In this document: positions 7,729-11,183 of the stretch, in pieces
Layout: every line of letters begins with the position of its first letter
How positions within the stretch are numbered: position 1 is the stretch's first letter
Assembly (NCBI GenBank): GCA_964614605.1
Contig: CAZTLU010000047.1
Location: 1 to 11,183, forward strand
Length of the DNA stretch: 11,183 nucleotides
DNA from: Fimenecus sp964614605
GTDB lineage: Bacteria; Bacillota; Clostridia; Oscillospirales; Acutalibacteraceae
Direction of reading: 5' to 3'
The notes under the pieces: model-generated
Told to the model about the DNA's origin: nothing
Database searches by the model: none
The model's input: the letters and a program-made list of their open reading frames with translations, nothing else
Program-made: the position numbers and the translations under genes

Positions 7729-8573
7729 TAGTGTTCTACCTCTTTTCTGCCAGTGATTTTAAGCTGAACAAAAGCAATAATTGCAACAATCAAGAAAAAG
7801 ACAACTGCTTTAGCTTGTCCGACACCCTGCCAGCCCGTTCTGCCGTAAAATGTATTATAAATATCCAAAGCCAACATAGCGGTTTCTCTTGCAGGGGCAC
7901 CACCTGTCAAGGCTAAATTCTGGTCAAAAAGCTTAAATGAATTTGTGAGGGTTAAAAACAAGCAAATGGTAACTGAAGGCATTACCATTGGAATTGTAAT
8001 ATTTCTCAAAGTTCTAAAAGACGATGCACCGTCAATTTTTGCCGCTTCATAAAGTTCACGAGGAATATTCTGAATGCCTGCAATATAAATTACCATCATA
8101 TAGCCGATTAACTGCCAATTCATTAAGAATACGAGTCCCCAAAATCCGTAGTCAGCACTATAAGTTATATCGACGCCAAAAATACCCAGAATTGAATTGA
8201 TTAACAGGTTCCATATATAACCGAGAACAATACCACCGATTAAATTCGGCATAAAGAAAACTGTTCTGAAAAAAGCAGTTCCCTTTAATGCCTTTGTGAG
8301 CATCATTGCAAGAAAAAAAGCGAATACATTTATAGTTATTACTGAAACCACCGTGAATTTCACCGTAAACCACAAAGCATTAAGAAAGTTTTCATCCTGC
8401 GTAAATGCTTTAAAATAGTTTTCCATGCCGACCCATGTTGCACTTTCTACAGTTGTAAATTCCGTGAAGGACAAATATATGCCCATAATAAATGGAATTA
8501 AAAATACAACTAAAAAAGAAATAAAGGTCGGCAGTACAAATACGGGAAAGTATTTTTTTATATTTTTTTCCAT
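7728..8573 (-). CDS. Sugar ABC transporter permease, MalF type (CUT1)
   Basis: This is the other channel-forming membrane subunit. From the ATG at 8571-8573 it has 281 residues and about six membrane segments (roughly 11-35, 66-94, 105-128, 145-168, 196-215 and 255-273). The EAA loop is YEAAKIDGASSFR to TIP (175-195), which contacts the ATPase. It lacks the extra N-terminal helices and the large periplasmic loop of enterobacterial MalF, as expected for a Gram-positive importer. I prefer this start over an in-frame GTG six codons upstream (8589-8591), because AGGGGCGG (8580-8587) sits 6 nt before the ATG and would otherwise be coding. The gene is separated from the binding-protein gene by a stem-loop and overlaps the next permease gene by one base. 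Confidence 0.93.
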   Translation of the reverse strand: MEKNIKKYFPVFVLPTFISFLVVFLIPFIMGIYLSFTEFTTVESATWVGMENYFKAFTQDENFLNALWFTVKFTVVSVITINVFAFFLAMMLTKALKGTAFFRTVFFMPNLIGGIVLGYIWNLLINSILGIFGVDITYSADYGFWGLVFLMNWQLIGYMMVIYIAGIQNIPRELYEAAKIDGASSFRTLRNITIPMVMPSVTICLFLTLTNSFKLFDQNLALTGGAPARETAMLALDIYNTFYGRTGWQGVGQAKAVVFFLIVAIIAFVQLKITGRKEVEH

Positions 8574-8579
8574 TATTAT

Positions 8580-8587
8580 CCGCCCCT
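8580..8587 (-). promoter_or_regulatory. Ribosome binding site deciding the MalF-type permease start
   Basis: AGGGGCGG on the minus strand lies 6 nt before the ATG at 8571-8573. It overlaps the codons of the longer GTG-started reading and so argues against that reading. Confidence 0.6.
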
Positions 8588-8595
8588 GCACGCAC

Positions 8596-8624
8596 TATCG
8601 CCCATCTTTAATCAGAGGGCGATA
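8596..8624 (-). promoter_or_regulatory. Intercistronic stem-loop between binding-protein and permease genes
   Basis: On the minus strand, TATCGCCC pairs perfectly with GGGCGATA (8 bp). Three further TCT/AGA pairs follow after a one-base bulge, leaving a 6-nt loop. It starts 7 bp after the binding-protein stop codon and has no U-tract, so it is not a classical terminator. Such structures between malE- and malF-type genes are known in other bacteria to protect the upstream mRNA and raise binding protein over permease. That function is inferred here. Confidence 0.65.
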
Positions 8625-8631
8625 TAATTTA

Positions 8632-9984
8632 TTATTGACTTTCACTCTTCCAACGCTCAACGAAGAGAGTTTTCACTTCGTCCCAGCTTTTAGTGCCCTG
8701 CGCATACTGAAGAAGTGCTGCACCGAAATCTGCTTTAAAGGTTGCACTTGGGAATACTGTGAAATTCCACGGAATAGTTGTAACATCAGCATTGTTCATC
8801 CATTTGATTACCTCTTGTGCAAGAGGGTCATCAGGTCGCTCATCCTCTGTAAAAGTATCAAAGGGCGCGATAAGTTCAAGCTCATCTGTAACGAACTCCT
8901 TGCCTGTTTCACTCGAAAACAACCAATACATAAAGTCTTCTGCAGCTTTTTGTTCTGCATCAGATGCCTTTGAATTTACTGCAAAAAAGTTTTCGGTACC
9001 GATGCAGAGCCCTTGATTTTCTTCACCGTCAACTCCCATATAAATTGGTAAATACTTAACATTTTCTGACTCTACAACATTGCCCTTAACATCATCAATT
9101 TGTCCCCAAGCCCAGTTGCCGTTCTGAACCATTGCACATTGACCAAGTGCGAACTCTGCCATTGATTCATCAACGATTTTTGAGCCTAACTTTTTCTTGT
9201 CGGTAACAGAATTATTTATATATAAATCAAAGATTTTCTTGAAATTATCTGCATATTTAAACTCAACTGTCTTTGTTTCATCACTTGTAAGGTCAGCGTT
9301 TTTATCTTCAAATTCGTAATAAACAGGAATATTTGCAAGGTGCGTCTGCCAACGCCAGTCCTCGCCTGTTTTTAGTGATGTTGAAGCAAAAACACCTTCA
9401 ATTCCCAAAGCTTCTGCATTTTTCTGCATATCCTCTACCACAGCCTTCAAAGCATCAAAGCTTTTGATTTCATCCATTGATTTATAGTCAGTTGCTTTTG
9501 TTGAAAGGGCAAAGTATTTATCGGTTATCGCTTTGTTATAAATGATTCCGTAGCCCTCAACAACATAAGGAATACCATATACCTTGCCGTCAGAAGTAAT
9601 AGCAAGAGATTTATCGGTTAAATGCTTATAAAGCTCGGTGTCAGACAAATCTGCGCAATAATCTTTCCAGTTTGCATAACCTTTAGGGCCGTTAATCTGA
9701 AAAAGCGTGGGTGCCTCACTTGTTCCCATTTTTGCTGTTAGGGTCTGCTCGTAATTACCGCTTGCGGCAGTTTCCACAATAAGAGTATTTCCCGTTTCTT
9801 CTTTATAAGCCTTGGCAATTTCATTATAGACATTTGCAACCTCCGGCTTAAAATTCAAAAATCGTACTGTTGCAGTTTCCTCATTTGATTGCCCCGTGGG
9901 ATTATTGTTGTCACTTCTGTTACATGCAGTAAAAAATGTACCGAAAAGTGACGCCGCCAACAAGACGGATAAAAATTTTTTCAT
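8632..9984 (-). CDS. Extracellular sugar-binding lipoprotein, family 1 (MalE/MsmE-like)
   Basis: This is the surface-anchored receptor that captures the sugar outside the membrane and delivers it to the permease pair. The 450-residue precursor has a lipoprotein signal peptide: basic MKK, a hydrophobic stretch (4-18) and the lipobox FTAC with C21 as the lipidated cysteine, followed by a polar Asn/Ser-rich linker (22-37). The body has family-1 binding-protein features, including DGKVYGIPY (132-140) and GQCAMVQNGNWAWGQI (281-296). The ATG has a perfect AGGAGG (9992-9997) 7 nt upstream, fitting the high expression expected of a binding protein. It is first in the transporter operon. Maltodextrin specificity is inferred from malQ and glgP downstream; another alpha-glucoside or raffinose-type sugar cannot be excluded. 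Confidence 0.92.
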   Translation of the reverse strand: MKKFLSVLLAASLFGTFFTACNRSDNNNPTGQSNEETATVRFLNFKPEVANVYNEIAKAYKEETGNTLIVETAASGNYEQTLTAKMGTSEAPTLFQINGPKGYANWKDYCADLSDTELYKHLTDKSLAITSDGKVYGIPYVVEGYGIIYNKAITDKYFALSTKATDYKSMDEIKSFDALKAVVEDMQKNAEALGIEGVFASTSLKTGEDWRWQTHLANIPVYYEFEDKNADLTSDETKTVEFKYADNFKKIFDLYINNSVTDKKKLGSKIVDESMAEFALGQCAMVQNGNWAWGQIDDVKGNVVESENVKYLPIYMGVDGEENQGLCIGTENFFAVNSKASDAEQKAAEDFMYWLFSSETGKEFVTDELELIAPFDTFTEDERPDDPLAQEVIKWMNNADVTTIPWNFTVFPSATFKADFGAALLQYAQGTKSWDEVKTLFVERWKSESQ

Positions 9985-10067
9985 ATCAGTTCCTCCTGTT
10001 TTATTACATTTTTAAAATAAATGTTTCTTTTTATGTATTTTTAACAAATATTCTTTAAAAAATTCCA

Positions 10068-10081
10068 TAAAAACGGAAACA
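10068..10081. promoter_or_regulatory. Candidate cre (CcpA) site in the divergent region
   Basis: TAAAAACGGAAACA matches 9 of the 11 fixed positions of the Gram-positive catabolite-responsive element TGWAANCGNTNWCA. The mismatches are at positions 2 and 10. It overlaps an interrupted inverted repeat, TTCC (10063-10066) with GGAA (10075-10078). The position about 85-95 bp before the binding-protein ATG would suit carbon-catabolite control of the sugar operon. In AT-rich DNA a two-mismatch hit is weak evidence. Confidence 0.35.
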
Positions 10082-10088
10082 AAAAACA

Positions 10089-10117
10089 TTGTTTTTTTTC
10101 TTGTTTTGACTTATAAT
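10089..10117 (+). promoter_or_regulatory. Promoter of xpt
   Basis: There is a -35 TTGTTT (10089-10094), a 17-bp spacer and a perfect -10 TATAAT (10112-10117). The predicted start is near 10124, giving a leader of only about 24 nt. A second possible pair, TTGTTT (10101-10106) with TATACT (10123-10128), has a 16-bp spacer but would leave almost no leader before the ribosome binding site. Confidence 0.6.
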
Positions 10118-10147
10118 TACAATATACTGAACATTGAGGGATGTTTT

Positions 10148-10729
10148 ATGAAGATTTTAGAAGAAAGAATTTTAAAGGATGGAAAGGTATTTTCAGGAAA
10201 TGTTCTGAAAGTAGATAGTTTTCTTAACCATCAGCTTGATGTAAAACTTCTCTCTGAAATAGGTGCAGAACTTAAAAGGTTATATAACGACTGTGACATC
10301 ACAAAAGTGCTTACAATCGAAGCTTCGGGCATCGGTGTAGGCTGTATGGTGGCACAGTTTTTTGATTGTCCTCTGCTTTTTGCCAAAAAAACAAAAACGC
10401 TGAACATCAAAGGTGATGTTTACAAAAGTCAGGTTGAGTCTTTTACTCATCAATGTACATACGATATTATTGTTTCAAAAGATTTCTTAACTGAAAAAGA
10501 CACTGTACTTATTGTTGACGATTTTCTTGCTAAAGGGAACGCCCTTGTTGGACTTATTGATATTGTTAACCAATCCGGTGCTACTCTTGCAGGCTGCGGT
10601 ATCGCCATTGAAAAAGGTTATCAGGGCGGCGGCGATAAGTTGAGAGCACAGGGTATCCGTGTTGAATCAATGGCAATTGTTGATAAAATGGACGACACTA
10701 CGGGCGAAATTGTTTTCGGTACAAGGTAA
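10148..10729 (+). CDS. xpt: Xanthine phosphoribosyltransferase
   Basis: This cytoplasmic salvage enzyme joins xanthine to PRPP to make XMP, which feeds GMP synthesis. From the ATG at 10148 the protein has 193 residues, the usual Xpt length, and it aligns by eye with Bacillus Xpt along its whole length. Visible blocks are KVDSFLNHQLD (21-31), IEASGIG (57-63), the SFT motif (98-100) and the PRPP-binding VLIVDDFLAKGNAL (120-133). The start is set by GAGGG (10136-10140), 7 nt upstream. A 14-codon extension to a TTG at 10106 is possible on paper, but it would place the -10 hexamer inside the gene. It is divergent from the sugar operon and followed after 47 bp by a BMP-family lipoprotein gene, which suggests a purine uptake and salvage unit. 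Confidence 0.95.
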   Translation: MKILEERILKDGKVFSGNVLKVDSFLNHQLDVKLLSEIGAELKRLYNDCDITKVLTIEASGIGVGCMVAQFFDCPLLFAKKTKTLNIKGDVYKSQVESFTHQCTYDIIVSKDFLTEKDTVLIVDDFLAKGNALVGLIDIVNQSGATLAGCGIAIEKGYQGGGDKLRAQGIRVESMAIVDKMDDTTGEIVFGTR

Positions 10730-10730
10730 C

Positions 10731-10749
10731 AAACAGTTTTAAACTGTTT
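10731..10749. repeat. Perfect palindrome in the xpt-bmp gap
   Basis: Two perfect 9-bp arms, AAACAGTTT and AAACTGTTT, flank one central T, starting one base after the xpt stop codon. As RNA it could form an A/U-rich hairpin, but no proper U-run follows, only AAATAAAAAT. It could be a weak attenuator, a processing or stability element, or a protein-binding site. I cannot decide between these. Confidence 0.5.
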
Positions 10750-10776
10750 AAATAAAAATCAAAGGAGAAAAAAACT

Positions 10777-11183
10777 ATGAAACATCTCAAGAAAATTCTT
10801 GCAGTTGTTATGGCAGTTGTTCTCATCGCTTGCACATTTGCTGCTTGCGGGGGTAACGATAGCCCTGACACAAACGACGGAGATGCAAAGTTGAAGGTTG
10901 GCTTCATCTTCCTTCACGACGAAAACTCAACTTATGACAAAAACTTCATGGAAGCAGCTAAAGCAGCATGTGAAGAAATGGGCGTTGAGTATGCACAGAA
11001 AACTCAGATTCCTGAGTCAACAAAATGCTATGACGCAGCTGTTGAACTTATCGAAGTTGAAGGTTGCGACATAATCTTTGCAGACAGCTTTGGTCATGAA
11101 GCATTCCTTATGGATGCAGCTAAAGAGTATCCTGATGTTCAGTTCTGCCACGCAACAGGTACACAGGCTCACACAGCAGGTCT
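10777..11183 (+). CDS. BMP-family ABC transporter lipoprotein (nucleoside/purine type), 5' part only
   Basis: The gene encodes the surface substrate-binding lipoprotein of a BMP/Med-family (PF02608-like) importer. These commonly bind purine nucleosides such as guanosine or inosine. The window holds the first 135 codons. The signal peptide is basic MKHLKK plus a hydrophobic stretch. Two possible lipobox cysteines occur: C19 in LIAC and C24 in FAAC before GG. C24 resembles the common AACGG pattern, C19 the better lipobox. The mature start KVGFIFLHDENSTYD (40-54) and the block IFADSFGHEAF to QFCHATG (100-128) are typical of the family. AGGAG (10763-10767) lies 9 nt before the ATG. Position behind xpt supports purine uptake. 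Permease and ATPase genes would be expected beyond the window edge. Confidence 0.92.
   Translation, partial: MKHLKKILAVVMAVVLIACTFAACGGNDSPDTNDGDAKLKVGFIFLHDENSTYDKNFMEAAKAACEEMGVEYAQKTQIPESTKCYDAAVELIEVEGCDIIFADSFGHEAFLMDAAKEYPDVQFCHATGTQAHTAG

Noticed and set aside
8574..8591. GTG start six codons upstream for the MalF-type permease
   Set aside because: The added codons are the ribosome binding site of the ATG at 8571-8573.
8425..8973. 182-codon plus-strand open frame across the permease/binding-protein border
   Set aside because: It lies antisense to two well-supported genes and to their stem-loop. Its product is rich in Cys, Ile and Arg, without any family resemblance or ribosome binding site.
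10106..10147. Longer xpt start at TTG 10106
   Set aside because: The extension MTYNYNILN... is not part of the Xpt family and would overlap the -10 box. The ATG at 10148 has a proper GAGGG site.
10698..10907. 69-codon minus-strand open frame at the xpt/bmp junction
   Set aside because: It runs antisense through the bmp signal peptide and ribosome binding site and has no family features.

Overview
The window looks like a chromosomal segment of a low-GC Gram-positive gut-type anaerobe, most likely a Clostridia member (Oscillospiraceae/Ruminococcaceae-like). The evidence is AT-rich intergenic DNA, strong AGGAGG-type ribosome binding sites, consensus sigma-A promoters, lipoprotein solute-binding proteins, an ECF-type biotin S-component and a composite hairpin repeat of a kind I remember from such genomes. 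No taxonomic marker is present. Coding density is high. The longest gap without a gene is about 160 bp, so no stretch over 300 bp is empty.

Layout. (1) Positions 1-1719, minus strand: NUDIX hydrolase, then a biotin-protein ligase without a DNA-binding domain, then BioY (cut by the window edge). The genes are separated by 2 bp or overlap by 4 bp and are read from a near-consensus promoter at 1752-1780. (2) Positions 1720-1875: that promoter plus a three-hairpin repeat (1798-1856), whose left hairpin probably terminates the neighbouring glgP transcript. (3) Positions 1876-9984, minus strand, read from right to left: a CUT1-type ABC sugar importer (lipoprotein binding protein, two permeases, MalK-type ATPase) followed by 4-alpha-glucanotransferase (MalQ) and glycogen/maltodextrin phosphorylase (GlgP). 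An internal promoter overlaps the malK stop codon. A stem-loop separates the binding-protein gene from the first permease gene. (4) Positions 9985-10147: a divergent intergenic region with a cre-like site and the xpt promoter. (5) Positions 10148-11183, plus strand: xanthine phosphoribosyltransferase, then the start of a BMP-family lipoprotein of the purine-nucleoside importer type (cut by the window edge).

How the genes work together. The importer would bring in maltose or maltodextrins. MalQ disproportionates short glucans into longer ones, and GlgP phosphorolyses these to glucose-1-phosphate. The biotin cluster couples uptake (BioY) to attachment of biotin to carboxylases (BPL). The xpt-bmp pair couples purine or nucleoside uptake to xanthine salvage.

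I find no unprecedented system here. All twelve... more exactly, all eleven genes belong to recognisable families. The points worth a second look are regulatory (the malE-malF stem-loop, the stop-codon promoter, the repeat used as terminator, the palindromes around xpt) and contextual (a NUDIX enzyme in a biotin operon, xpt without a riboswitch leader).
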